Assembly (NCBI RefSeq): GCF_010560025.1
Contig: NZ_SAIY01000002.1
Location: 372,001-436,000 of the forward strand
Reading direction: 5' to 3'
Length of the DNA stretch: 64,000 nucleotides
Origin: Verrucosispora sioxanthis
GTDB taxonomy: Bacteria > Actinomycetota > Actinomycetes > Mycobacteriales > Micromonosporaceae
In this document: positions 45,147 to 54,547 of the stretch, piece after piece
Position numbering within the stretch: position 1 is the stretch's first letter
Layout: each line of letters begins with the position of its first letter
Position numbers and translations under genes: made by a program
The notes under the pieces: generated by a model
Seen by the model: only the letters and a program-made list of their open reading frames with translations
What the model was told of the DNA's origin: nothing
Database searches by the model: none

Positions 45147-45241
45147 GCAGATGGAACATCAAACGACCGCATATCGAACGCGCCCTGGCCCGCAGATCGA
45201 AAGCCGAAGCCCTCGCAGATCGAAAATGCGACCGCTATGAT
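45147..45241 (+). promoter_or_regulatory. Four-iteron array and leaderless promoter of ATPase copy 2
   Basis: GCAGATGGAA (45147), GCATATCGAA (45169), GCAGATCGAA (45192) and GCAGATCGAA (45215) repeat the 22/23/23-bp spacing of copy 1, followed by TATGAT (45236-45241) 7 nt before GTG 45248. Sequences between the decamers differ more than the decamers themselves. Confidence 0.65.
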
Positions 45242-45247
45242 GACGCC

Positions 45248-46510
45248 GTGCCCACGCCGCCCCTGATCCCCCGCCGCGCCGCCGCGCAGGTCAATGCTGC
45301 TCTAGCGGACACCCGCGTCGTCTTGATCAGCGGAGCACGCCAAGCAGGCAAAAGCACCCTGGTTCGCCTCGTTGCCGGCGATCGTCTGGCCGAACGCCGC
45401 GATCTTGATCGGGCCCAGGACCGGGCGGCGGCCATCGCCGATCCGGTCGGATTCGTGGACTCCTCCGAACTCCTGGTCATCGACGAGATCCAGCGCGCTC
45501 CGGAGCTGCTGCTGGCCATCAAGGCTGCCGTCGACGAAGATCCCCGTCCTGGCCGGTACCTACTCACCGGATCGTCTCGGCTGTTCGGCATGGTGGCTGC
45601 GCCGGACGCGCTGCCCGGTCGGATGGAAACTATCGAGCTCTGGCCGTTCTCCCAAGGCGAACTCGACGGGGCCCTGGACGGATTCATCGACGCCGTCTTC
45701 GCGCTCGGCCCGGACCTGCGACACGAGTCGGACGTGACCCGCGCCGACTACGCAGCCCGAATCGTGCGCGGCGGCCTGCCCGAGGCCACCACCCGCACCG
45801 ACCCGCGCCGCCGCCAACGATTCCTCGACGCCTACGTCCAGGCGCTCATCGACCGCGATGTCCGGCAGCTCTCCGACATCCAGCACAAGGGCGAGCTACG
45901 CACGCTGGTACGCCTCCTCGCGGCCAGATCCGCGACCATCATCGCCGCCAACTCCCTCGAATCCGCCCTCGGACTGAGCCGGCCGACGATCGCCCGCTAC
46001 CTCCAAGCCCTGGAAGAGATCTTTCTGATCAAACGGATCCCGGGCTGGTCCCGCAACCTGGGCACCCGGGCCACCTCCGCGTCGAAACTGATCTTCGTCG
46101 ACTCGGGCATCGCCGCCAACGAGATCGCGACCGACGCCCGGGCACTGCTCCGGCCGGGCGCACCGTTCGGCCCGCTGCTCGAATCATTTGTCCTTTCCGA
46201 GCTGTCCCGGCAACTCACCTGGTCCGAGCAGTTCGTCGACCTGTCCCACTACCGTGACCAGAGCAGGTACGAAGTCGACGCGGTACTCGAAAACAGAGCC
46301 GGTCAGGTCGTCGGGATCGAAGTCAAAGCAGCCACCACCGTCGGACCCGACGACTTCCGCAGCCTACGCCGACTGGCCGACCGCCTCGGCAATGACTTCG
46401 TCGCCGGCATCGTCCTCTATACCGGAACCGCCACGCTGCCATTCGGCGACAGACTCCGTGCCATGCCGGTCAGCGCCATATGGCAGGTTTCCGCCTCGAC
46501 AGCAGACTGA
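45248..46510 (+). CDS. AAA-family ATPase with DUF4143 C-terminal domain (copy 2)
   Basis: A 420-aa protein of the same plan as 43449-44711: Walker A GARQAGKST, Walker B LLVIDEIQRAPEL, helix-turn-helix-like SRPTIARYLQALEEIFLIKRI, and DUF4143 with YEVDAVLENRAGQVVGIEVKA. Differences from copy 1 are scattered and mostly silent or conservative (K/T, V/I, S/A), so both copies look under selection for the same function. GTG start, leaderless promoter. Confidence 0.88.
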   Translation: MPTPPLIPRRAAAQVNAALADTRVVLISGARQAGKSTLVRLVAGDRLAERRDLDRAQDRAAAIADPVGFVDSSELLVIDEIQRAPELLLAIKAAVDEDPRPGRYLLTGSSRLFGMVAAPDALPGRMETIELWPFSQGELDGALDGFIDAVFALGPDLRHESDVTRADYAARIVRGGLPEATTRTDPRRRQRFLDAYVQALIDRDVRQLSDIQHKGELRTLVRLLAARSATIIAANSLESALGLSRPTIARYLQALEEIFLIKRIPGWSRNLGTRATSASKLIFVDSGIAANEIATDARALLRPGAPFGPLLESFVLSELSRQLTWSEQFVDLSHYRDQSRYEVDAVLENRAGQVVGIEVKAATTVGPDDFRSLRRLADRLGNDFVAGIVLYTGTATLPFGDRLRAMPVSAIWQVSASTAD

Positions 46511-46637
46511 CCTGACAGCATCAGCGCTCCATCGAGCCCGGGGCAGGCGTACGGCACGGCGGCCCATGACGGCTGGTCGCCGGACGCCACCGGTCTGGCT
46601 CCTGGCCAACCGACGCTGCAGCGGCTTGAATGGCGGT

Positions 46638-47198
46638 GTGCAGGTCAGCAAGCACGGGCGGAGCTGGCGCGTCGGCACCGCCGCCGACGTGAGTTGGATC
46701 GCCGGTCACACCACTGCCGGCGTCTCGATCACCACCGCCATCCCACCGGTCTTCGACGCCTACGCCACCACGTACCAGGCCGACGAGGTCACCGCCGCCA
46801 CCTATGAGCACGCCCTGGTCGAGGACCTCATCACGCACACTCCGGACCAGCCGTGGTGGCTGGCCTACCTCGACACCGGCGCCCACGACGTCGTCTTCCC
46901 TCAGGCCCCGAGGGTGTTCCTCTACTGGGACTGGCCGTACGTGCTGGTCGAGGCCGGTCCCGAGCAGGCCCTCACCTGGCGCACCGGTGGGCACATGCGC
47001 CACGGCCGCGGAACGCTACCCGATCTGTTCTTTCCCGCCGACCGGTCATGGCTTGTCTCCGCGCTCTGGGACGACACCTGGACCTGCGTCGGCGGTCCGA
47101 CACCCGTGATCCACGCCCTCGAACGCAACCACGTGGCCAACGCCCGCCAGGTCCGACCCGGCGAAGACGCGCTGCCACCAGGACTGGTCCGCGAGTAA
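46638..47198 (+). CDS. Conserved hypothetical protein
   Basis: A 186-aa protein beginning (M)QVSKHGRSWRVGTAADVSWIAGHTTAGVSITTAIPPVFDAYATT and including YEHALVEDLITHTPDQPWWLAYLDTGAHDVVFPQAPRVFLYWDWPYVLVEAGPEQA and LFFPADRSWLVSALWDDTWTCVGGP. It has no signal peptide or membrane segment and is rich in Trp. Similar proteins seem common in Micromonosporaceae and Streptomyces; no function is known to me. GTG 46638 is the first plausible start; the frame is open upstream through the ATPase gene in another phase. Confidence 0.7.
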   Translation: MQVSKHGRSWRVGTAADVSWIAGHTTAGVSITTAIPPVFDAYATTYQADEVTAATYEHALVEDLITHTPDQPWWLAYLDTGAHDVVFPQAPRVFLYWDWPYVLVEAGPEQALTWRTGGHMRHGRGTLPDLFFPADRSWLVSALWDDTWTCVGGPTPVIHALERNHVANARQVRPGEDALPPGLVRE

Positions 47199-47284
47199 CG
47201 ACCAACGCCGAAGTGGAAGTCGCCCTCCGCCAAGGCCGCTGGCCTTCGGGATGTGTGGCGGGATGGTGCCAGTCTTCGTACTCC

Positions 47285-47545
47285 GGTAGCCGATGGCGGC
47301 GTTCGACGGCCGTGGCGGTCAGGTACCCGTCGTAGCCGTCGCCGTGGCGTGTCACCGTGCCCTGACCGACGTCCAGGATCGTGTCGGTGACCCGGCTGAG
47401 GAACTCCCGGTCATGGGTGACCGCGAGCAGTGTGCCGCGGTGCTGCCGCAGGCGCGCCTCAAGCCAGCCCACGGCCTGATCACCGAGGTCGTTGGTCGGC
47501 TCGTCGAGCAGGAGCAGTTCCGGCTGTGCCCCTGATCTGGCTGAT
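47285..47545 (-). pseudogene. ABC-F ATPase C-terminal fragment
   Basis: The minus strand encodes QPELLLLDEPTNDLGDQAVGWLEARLRQHRGTLLAVTHDREFLSRVTDTILDVGQGTVTRHGDGYDGYLTATAVERR: Walker B, D-loop and H-loop of the first ATP-binding domain of an ABC-F protein (antibiotic-resistance/ribosome protection type). The Walker A and signature parts and the entire second domain are missing. It is the debris of a resistance-type gene beside an intact drug exporter. Confidence 0.8.
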
Positions 47546-47680
47546 TGACAAGGACATGCCGGGTTGACCATGCGGCCGCGACGGCCGAACGCCGAGCGCA
47601 GGTGCTCCCGACCCGGTGCGGCGCCGCCTCGTCGGGCTACGTTCCCCGAGACGGCGCCGCAGAGCCCCACACCGCCCGGG

Positions 47681-48426
47681 TCACGCTCGCTTCGTGAAGG
47701 CGGAACGCGCCCACAGGTAGCCGACGAGGGCGATCGCCACGCACCAGGTGACGGCGACGGCCGCGTCGGTGGTGTCGGGTGCGCTGTCGAGCAGCCCGCG
47801 CACGGTCTCGATGATCGGCGTGAAGGGTTGGTACTCGGCGAACTGCCGCAGGCCCGGGCCCATCTTCTCCGCCGGGACGATGGCGCTGCTGAAGAACGGC
47901 AGCATGACCAGCGGCACGGCGGCCATGCCCGCTGTCTCCGGCGACTTCGCCGACAGTCCCAGCGCGACCGTGAACCAACCCGCCGCGAACGCGAGCAGAA
48001 CGACGACGCCACCCACGGCGAGCCAGTCGGTCAGACTCGCCTCCGGGCTGAACCCCAGCAGGAAGGCCACTCCGACGAGCGCCGCGATGGCGATCACGTT
48101 GGTCAGCACGCTGGTGATGACGTGGCCGGTCAGCACCGCGCCGCGGGAGATGTCCATGGCCTTGAACCGGTTGATGATGCCCTTGGTCATGTCGGAGTTC
48201 ACCGCCGTCGCGGTGGCTCCCAGGCCGTAGCAGACGGCCAGCAGGATCAGGCCCGGCGTCGCGTAGTCGATGTAGTCCACGCCGACGCTGAAGGCGTCAC
48301 CGAACATGTACACGAACATCAGCATGATGATGATCGGCATCAGGACGGCGTTGAACACCGAGGTCGGGTTCCGGGTGAGGTGTTTGAGGTTGCGGCGCAG
48401 CATGACCAGCGAATGGGACTGGGCGC

Positions 48427-48430
<4 letters not shown>
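47681..48430 (-). CDS. ABC-2 type drug exporter permease (DrrB-like)
   Basis: A 249-aa membrane protein with six hydrophobic segments and the ABC-2 pattern (LVMLRRNLKHLTRNPTSVFNAVLMPIIIMLMFVYMFG; YATPGLILLAVCYGLGATATAVNSDMTKGIINRFKAMDISRGAVLTGHV; PLVMLPFFSSAIVPAEKMGPGLRQFAEYQPFTPIIETVRGLL). It pairs with the ATPase encoded just upstream, whose stop overlaps this ATG by 4 bp. Likely exports a hydrophobic drug-like compound. Confidence 0.92.
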
Positions 48431-49364
<934 letters not shown>

Positions 49365-49368
<4 letters not shown>

Positions 49369-49799
49369 GTGGTCACCTCCGAGGTGGCCTCGGCGGCGTC
49401 GAGCGCCGCGATGATCTTGTTGGTCATGTCGGCGACGGTGGGACCGGGTGCGCCCTGCCGGGTACGGACGGCCGCGTCGAGGGCGACGACGACAGTGCGG
49501 CGGAAGTTGTCGGCCTCGGCCGGCGCCTGCTCGGCGAGCAGGCGCATCGCCTCGGTCAGGGCGGGCAGAACGCGGTCGGCGATCTCGGCCACCGACCTGC
49601 CGCCCAGGTCGATACCCCTGGACTTCTCCGCGAGCACGTGCCCGACCAGGCCGGTTGCCGAGGCCAGGGCGATGGACCCATCGGTGGCGATCTTGTGGGG
49701 TGAGCCGCCGGCGGCTCCGGCGGCCGACAGCAGCGTGACCGCACCGTACGCGGCCGTACGAAGCGTGAGTTTGTCCTGGGTGGAAAGGTTGACGGACAC
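49365..49799 (-). CDS. Conserved hypothetical protein coupled to DrrAB genes
   Basis: A 144-aa alpha-helical protein (MSVNLSTQDKLTLRTAAYGAVTLLSAAGAAGGSPHKIATDGSIALASATGLVGHVLAEKSRGIDLGGRSVAEIADRVLPALTEAMRLLAEQ). It has a central Ala/Gly-rich hydrophobic region but no signal peptide. It starts the three-gene exporter operon and its stop overlaps the ATPase start. The function is unknown; position suggests a role tied to the exporter. Confidence 0.75.
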
Positions 49800-50000
49800 G
49801 GTGGTGAGCTCCTTGATGTTGACGTTGACGTGGGCAGGTGGCGACCGCCGGGTGGCGGCCCCGGATCACCGGGCGGGTCTCGGCTCCCGCCCGGGGCGGC
49901 CCACGTCCGGGGGGGCGGACAGGATCTTTCATGACAAACCTCTCTTTATCGGGCACGGGTCGGCCCGGACGTGCCTCTGGATCGGAGTCAGGGCCGCCGG

Positions 50001-50801
50001 TTACGGCAGGGTGAGTTCGTAGCGGAGATGCCGCCCGAGAGGGCGGAAGCCCAGGTGTCGACGCAGGGCGACCAGGTCGGAGTCCTCGTCGGCGGTGCGG
50101 GTCTCGATCTCCTCGACGTGTGGATGGATCTCGCGTAGTCGGGTGAGCAGAGCGGCGTTGACCCACAGCCCCAGCCGCCGTCCGCGATGACCGACGAGCA
50201 CGGCAGGGCCGTACTGGCGAGCGCGACGCTGCGACGGTGCTCCCGTCATTGCCGCTACATAGGCGACCACGCCGCCGTCCGCCTCGGCGGTGCTCACCAC
50301 CGCGTCACCCGGTCGGCTCGGATACCGGAGTAGTTGCTCGACGCTGTTCGCGCTAGTCGGGTCCCCGGTCCAGTGACGCAGTCGGTATCCGGGGTGCTCG
50401 ACATCGACCAACTCACCCAGCCAGGCATGGTGGACGTCGCAGTAGGTGAGCAGATCATGGCTCCCGGATCCGGTGCGCCGAAATCCGTGCCGCTCGCAGA
50501 ACGACTGCGCGGCGGAATCCGGGGCGGTCTCCACCATCAGCCGCCGTCCCACGGCGTGTGCACCGACGGCGGCAAGCAGCCGCGATCCGATCCCCCGTCG
50601 ACGCCACTGCGGCTGCACACACAGGTTCAGCGCAAGGGTGCCCGGCTGCGGGGCGGTCGGCGGTGGCAGTTCGTACTCGAACGGCATGACCGGACGTAGA
50701 TCGGCGACCCCGGCCACCGAACCGGGCGACGTCACAGCGTGCCAGCGTGGGGTCCCGAGATGATCCGGCGCCGCCACGATGTCGATCACGCTTTCGCTCA
50801 T
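50001..50801 (-). CDS. Tandem GNAT N-acetyltransferase
   Basis: A 266-aa protein with two GNAT folds. The first has the acetyl-CoA loop NLCVQPQWRRRGIGSRLLAAVGAHA and FCERHGFRRTG; the second has GPAVLVGHRGRRLGLWVNAALLTRLREI and LVALRRHLGFRPLGRHLRYEL. MshD-like double GNATs have this plan but the sequence does not identify a substrate. It is a single gene upstream of the exporter operon and divergent from the LysR gene. Confidence 0.82.
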   Translation of the reverse strand: MSESVIDIVAAPDHLGTPRWHAVTSPGSVAGVADLRPVMPFEYELPPPTAPQPGTLALNLCVQPQWRRRGIGSRLLAAVGAHAVGRRLMVETAPDSAAQSFCERHGFRRTGSGSHDLLTYCDVHHAWLGELVDVEHPGYRLRHWTGDPTSANSVEQLLRYPSRPGDAVVSTAEADGGVVAYVAAMTGAPSQRRARQYGPAVLVGHRGRRLGLWVNAALLTRLREIHPHVEEIETRTADEDSDLVALRRHLGFRPLGRHLRYELTLP

Positions 50802-50991
50802 GCGTCCACCATCGCCCGGCCGCCCCGGCCGAACAACGCAGAAGATCGCATCGCCGTATTAGCCAGCGGTGATCGATTGACCAGGGACCCCGCGACGGCC
50901 GGTGGTCCGAGCCACGCTCGTGCGGCTCGCTCTCGTCGCGGCCGTAGACTGCCCAGTTCGAGGCCGCGATGATCGGAGATAGGGCCATCTG

Positions 50992-51879
50992 GTGGAACTG
51001 CGCGATATCGAGATCTTTTTGACGCTGGCCGAAGAGCTTCACTTCGGTCGCACGGCCGAGCGTCTGCACGTGTCCCAATCGCGGGTCAGCCAGTCGATCA
51101 AACAGCAGGAACGCCGGATCGGCGGGGGCCTGTTCGAGCGCACGAGCCGCGCCGTTCGGCTCACCCCGCTCGGCGAGCGGCTGCGCGACCGCCTCCGCGC
51201 CGGCTACAGCGAGATCATCTCCGGCATCGAGGAGGCCGCCGCCACCGCACGCGGCCAGGCCGGCACGCTGACCATCGGCACCATGGGCACGCACTACCAG
51301 TCGGTCGAGGCCGTCCTCGACCTGTTCCGGCAGCGGCACCCGCAGTGCGAGCTGCGCCTGCGCGAAATCCTGCCGACCGACCCGCTCGGGCCGCTGCGGG
51401 CCGGTTCGGTCGACATCGGGATTCTCTGGCTGCCCATCCGCGAGCCCGACCTCACGGTCGGGCCGGTCCTGCACCGCGAGGAACTGGTGCTGGCGGTGGC
51501 CGCCGGTCATCCGCTGGCCGGCCGGGGCAGCGTCGAGTTGGAGGATCTCGGCGATCACCCGGTGGTCTACCCCGAGGGACCCATTCCCGACTACGTGTGG
51601 GAGGCGCACACCCCGTCCACCACCCCGGCCGGGCGGCCCGTCCGGCGCGGACTGGGCATCGTCACCCTCGAGGAGGCCTTCCAAGCGATCGCCGGCGGCA
51701 GCGTCGTGTCCCCGATCGGATCGGACGTGGGAACTACCCGGCAACGAGGCGACATCACCTTCCTGCCCATCACCGACGGACCGGTGCTGCACTACGCGCC
51801 GGTGTGGCGCAACGACGGAGAGAACGCCCTGGTACGCGCCTTCGTCCAGGCCGCCACGGAGGCACAGCGAACGACGTAG
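50992..51879 (+). CDS. LysR-family transcriptional regulator
   Basis: A 295-aa regulator starting at GTG 50992: N-terminal winged helix (MELRDIEIFLTLAEELHFGRTAERLHVSQSRVSQSIKQQERRIGGGLFERTSRAVRLTPLGERL) and a type 2 periplasmic-binding effector domain (LTIGTMGTHYQSVEAVLDLFRQRHPQCELRLRE; GSVDIGILWLPI). It is divergent from the GNAT gene at 190 bp, which it may control; LysR genes usually regulate a divergent neighbour. Confidence 0.92.
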   Translation: MELRDIEIFLTLAEELHFGRTAERLHVSQSRVSQSIKQQERRIGGGLFERTSRAVRLTPLGERLRDRLRAGYSEIISGIEEAAATARGQAGTLTIGTMGTHYQSVEAVLDLFRQRHPQCELRLREILPTDPLGPLRAGSVDIGILWLPIREPDLTVGPVLHREELVLAVAAGHPLAGRGSVELEDLGDHPVVYPEGPIPDYVWEAHTPSTTPAGRPVRRGLGIVTLEEAFQAIAGGSVVSPIGSDVGTTRQRGDITFLPITDGPVLHYAPVWRNDGENALVRAFVQAATEAQRTT

Positions 51880-51895
51880 CCGGGCCGGGCGCCGT

Positions 51896-52396
51896 TCAGT
51901 CGATCTTCACCGAATCGGCGATCGCGTCGGCGACCGCTGGATCTTCGGTGACCGCGATGACCACGACGCGCCGATCCACCACCACGACCCGGCGCGCCCG
52001 GCCGTCGGGCAGCACGTCTGCGCCTCGGTGCACGACGTGGCCGACGGTCTGGTGCTCTTCCGTCGCGATCGCTGCGGCGGAGTCGAGGGCGAGATCCGCA
52101 GAGAGCCTTATCTCCGCGTAGTCGACCCGAGGCGTCGGCGTCAGCGCACAGCCCGCGACCGCCTCGACGTCCACGACGTACGTGTCCCGAACCGGCGTAC
52201 CACAATCGATGGCGTTGCGTGACCAACCGGCCGGAACCTCGATCCGTACGCCCTCGCTCGCGACCTCCTGCACGCCCGAGGGCTGGCTCCCGCGAGCGGT
52301 TGTCAGTGCCCAGGTGACCAGGAACAACACTGCCGTCGCCGCGAGGGCGACCAGCACGATCCATGGACGACTGCGCAGGTTGACGCCGACACTCAT
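51896..52396 (-). CDS. Membrane-anchored hypothetical protein
   Basis: A 166-aa protein with one N-terminal transmembrane helix (PWIVLVALAATAVLFLVTWALT) and an extracytoplasmic domain (IEVPAGWSRNAIDCGTPVRDTYVVDVEAVAGCALTPTPRVDYAEIRLS) with two cysteines that could pair. No recognisable family. It ends 16 bp from the convergent LysR gene. Confidence 0.72.
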   Translation of the reverse strand: MSVGVNLRSRPWIVLVALAATAVLFLVTWALTTARGSQPSGVQEVASEGVRIEVPAGWSRNAIDCGTPVRDTYVVDVEAVAGCALTPTPRVDYAEIRLSADLALDSAAAIATEEHQTVGHVVHRGADVLPDGRARRVVVVDRRVVVIAVTEDPAVADAIADSVKID

Positions 52397-52490
52397 CGCC
52401 GACTCCTTCTCGGCTGACCATCTGCACCGTCGACATTGGGCGGTTCCGCCGAAGCCACCCGAACCGCCTGATGCCGGCTGGCTGGTTGTG

Positions 52491-53204
52491 CTACGCCAGC
52501 AGAGTCTCCCGCATCCGGGCGCCCAGGTTGATGCCGCCGATCACGTGATGGCCGGTTGGATCGTGGACGGCGAGGGTGTTGTTGCGGCGCATCACCTCGC
52601 GGACCGGAGGCGGCAGCCGGGGCGGGTCGTCGATGGCCGCGAGCACCTGACCGGCGGTCGAGATCAGTCGGTCGGCCAGGGCTGCGGCATCGGTGTCCAC
52701 CCGTACCTGGTGGTACTCGCAGCCGACGACGGTGAGGTCGAGCAACTCGAACACGCGGGCCAGGAGCAGGTCCGGGTCGGTCACCCGGCCGAGCCGTGGC
52801 GCGCGGCCGCCGACCACCGCGACGGCGGCGGTCACCTGCGCGTACGGGTGGAGGCCACCCGGCAGCGCGAACAGTGGCCACCGCAGCGCCGGTCCGGCCT
52901 CCTTCCACAGCGGCCGGTAGTTCCGGCGATGCACCGAGAGTCGCCGGCCCGTGCGTCGGTGCACGTCGTGGGCCTGGGCCTGCAGGTCCGCGTGAGCCTC
53001 GTCGGCGGCCTCGCACACCATCCGGGCGGCCACCGCCAGGCCGTCGTCGTCGCCGAGCATTCGGGTGATCGCTTCGACCTGTTCCGGAAACCGGACCGGC
53101 GAGCCGGCGCCGTACCGGTGCCGGACATCCCGCAGCAGTTCCTGCTGCCGCCCTGGATCGAGCTGGACCCGCTTGCTACCCAGCAACCGCCGGAGCCAAC
53201 GCAT
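52491..53204 (-). CDS. Hypothetical cytoplasmic protein
   Basis: A 237-aa protein (MRWLRRLLGSKRVQLDPGRQQELLRDVRHRYGAG...) without signal or membrane segments. Its C-terminal part (NNTLAVHDPTGHHVIGGINLGARMRETLLA) and the helical middle (DGLAVAARMVCEAADEAHADLQAQAHDVHRRTGRRL) match no family I recognise. It lies upstream of the membrane protein at 51896 with a 94-bp gap. Codon use (GC-rich third positions) supports it as coding. Confidence 0.6.
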   Translation of the reverse strand: MRWLRRLLGSKRVQLDPGRQQELLRDVRHRYGAGSPVRFPEQVEAITRMLGDDDGLAVAARMVCEAADEAHADLQAQAHDVHRRTGRRLSVHRRNYRPLWKEAGPALRWPLFALPGGLHPYAQVTAAVAVVGGRAPRLGRVTDPDLLLARVFELLDLTVVGCEYHQVRVDTDAAALADRLISTAGQVLAAIDDPPRLPPPVREVMRRNNTLAVHDPTGHHVIGGINLGARMRETLLA

Positions 53205-53378
53205 CTCGCCTCGTTTCAGCCGCCGCAGAACGCAGCAATGCTAGTGCGCCGGACGCCGCCTGCACCTCGTGGGGTGCGGAGCTGGCTCGCCCTGCCCGCG
53301 GTAACGAGCCGTAACTGCCCGACGAGGTGGTGCGAAGGGCGCGAGCTGCGCGTCCGGGGCTGCTCTTTCCACCCTCGG

Positions 53379-54547
53379 TCAGTACTTGCTCTCGGCGGAC
53401 GGGCCCTGACGAGGTCCGTAGGGCGCCGTCTCCAGCCACCGGCCGAGCGCCGGGACCACCGGTGCCAGGGTGGCGCAGCAGCGCTGCCGGATCCGCATCG
53501 CCCGCCCCGGCCGCAGGTGACGCAGCGCGGCCCCGGCCGCGTCCCGGTTGTAGCGGGCCGCCGCGTGCGTCGCGCGGCGTACCTGGGCACCGCCGTCGGA
53601 TCGGCGTCCGCCGCCGCGACCGCCTCGGCCGCAGCGACGGCGTCGGCTATCCCGCTGTTCATCCCGCGGGCGCCGAACGGTGGGAACAGGTGCGCCGCCT
53701 CCCCCGCGAGCAGCACCCGGTGGTGCCCGTCGGTGAGCCGGTCGGCCACCACCTGGTGAAACTGGTACCGGGCGACCCACAGGATCCGATCCCGGTACCG
53801 CTCCGGCACCACGGCGGGCAGCCAGCGCCGCGCCGCCTCGACGCTGTCGAAGGTCTCCGGGGCGTCGGTGTCGCGGCACTGGAGGTCGATCTGCCAGCCG
53901 CCGGCGAAGGGCACCTGAAGCACGGTACGACCGTCGAGGGCCGGATGTTCGTAGCGGAAGATCCGGCGCGGCGGCATCGGCCGGTTCGGATCTTCGGCCA
54001 GGTCGACGACGACGTGGAAGCCGCGCGGTCGGGGGCCGTGCAGCCGCACCCCGAGCGAGCGGCGGACCGCCGAGCGGGCACCGTCGGCGGCGATGACGTA
54101 CCCGCTGCTCCACCGCCGACCGTCCCCGGTTTCCAGCGTGACCGCCTCCGGCCCGGTCGAGACCGTGGTCACCCCGGTGCCCCACTCGAACCGGACCCCG
54201 GCCCGCTCGCAGGCCGCCAGGAGCAGGCGTTCCGTCTCCACCTGACGCAGGCTGGCGAACGGGGGCAGCCCGCCGGAGTGCGGCGGATAGCTACGGGAGT
54301 AGACCAACCGCCCCCGGTAGTAGGTCTCGCGGGTCGGCCAGACCACGGCCCGGTGGGCGATCTCCTCGGCGAGTTCCGGGTTGAGCCCGGCGAGCAGCCG
54401 CAACGTCCGGTTGTGCACGAACAGGGCGCGGCTGCCCGGGCGGACACGGTCCACCGGCTCCGCTTCCAGCACCGTGGCCGGCAGACCCGCCGCCCGCAGC
54501 GCCAGGGCGGCCGTGAGGCCGGTCGGACCGGCGCCTACCACGATCAT
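53379..54547 (-). pseudogene. FAD-dependent aromatic monooxygenase (PHBH family), single-base frameshift near the C-terminus
   Basis: From ATG 54547 (ATGA overlap with the AMP ligase stop): dinucleotide-binding GAGPTGLTAALALRAAGLPATVLEAEP, the DG motif VIAADGARSAVRRSLG and the GD motif GHHRVLLAGEAAHLFPPFGARGMNSGIADA of class A flavin hydroxylases. After YAARR (about 53552) the frame shifts and the expected end (HAAARYNRDAAGAALRHLRPGRAMRIRQRCC ... YGPRQGPSAESKY) follows in another frame to 53379. One missing base explains it. All cofactor motifs precede the shift. In the cluster it could hydroxylate the aryl unit. It may be a true mutation or an assembly error; treat the gene as likely real but disrupted here. 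Confidence 0.82.

Noticed and set aside
44967..45266. Plus-strand ORF of 99 codons before ATPase copy 2
   Set aside because: It runs through the iteron array and -10 element and has no homology that I can recognise.
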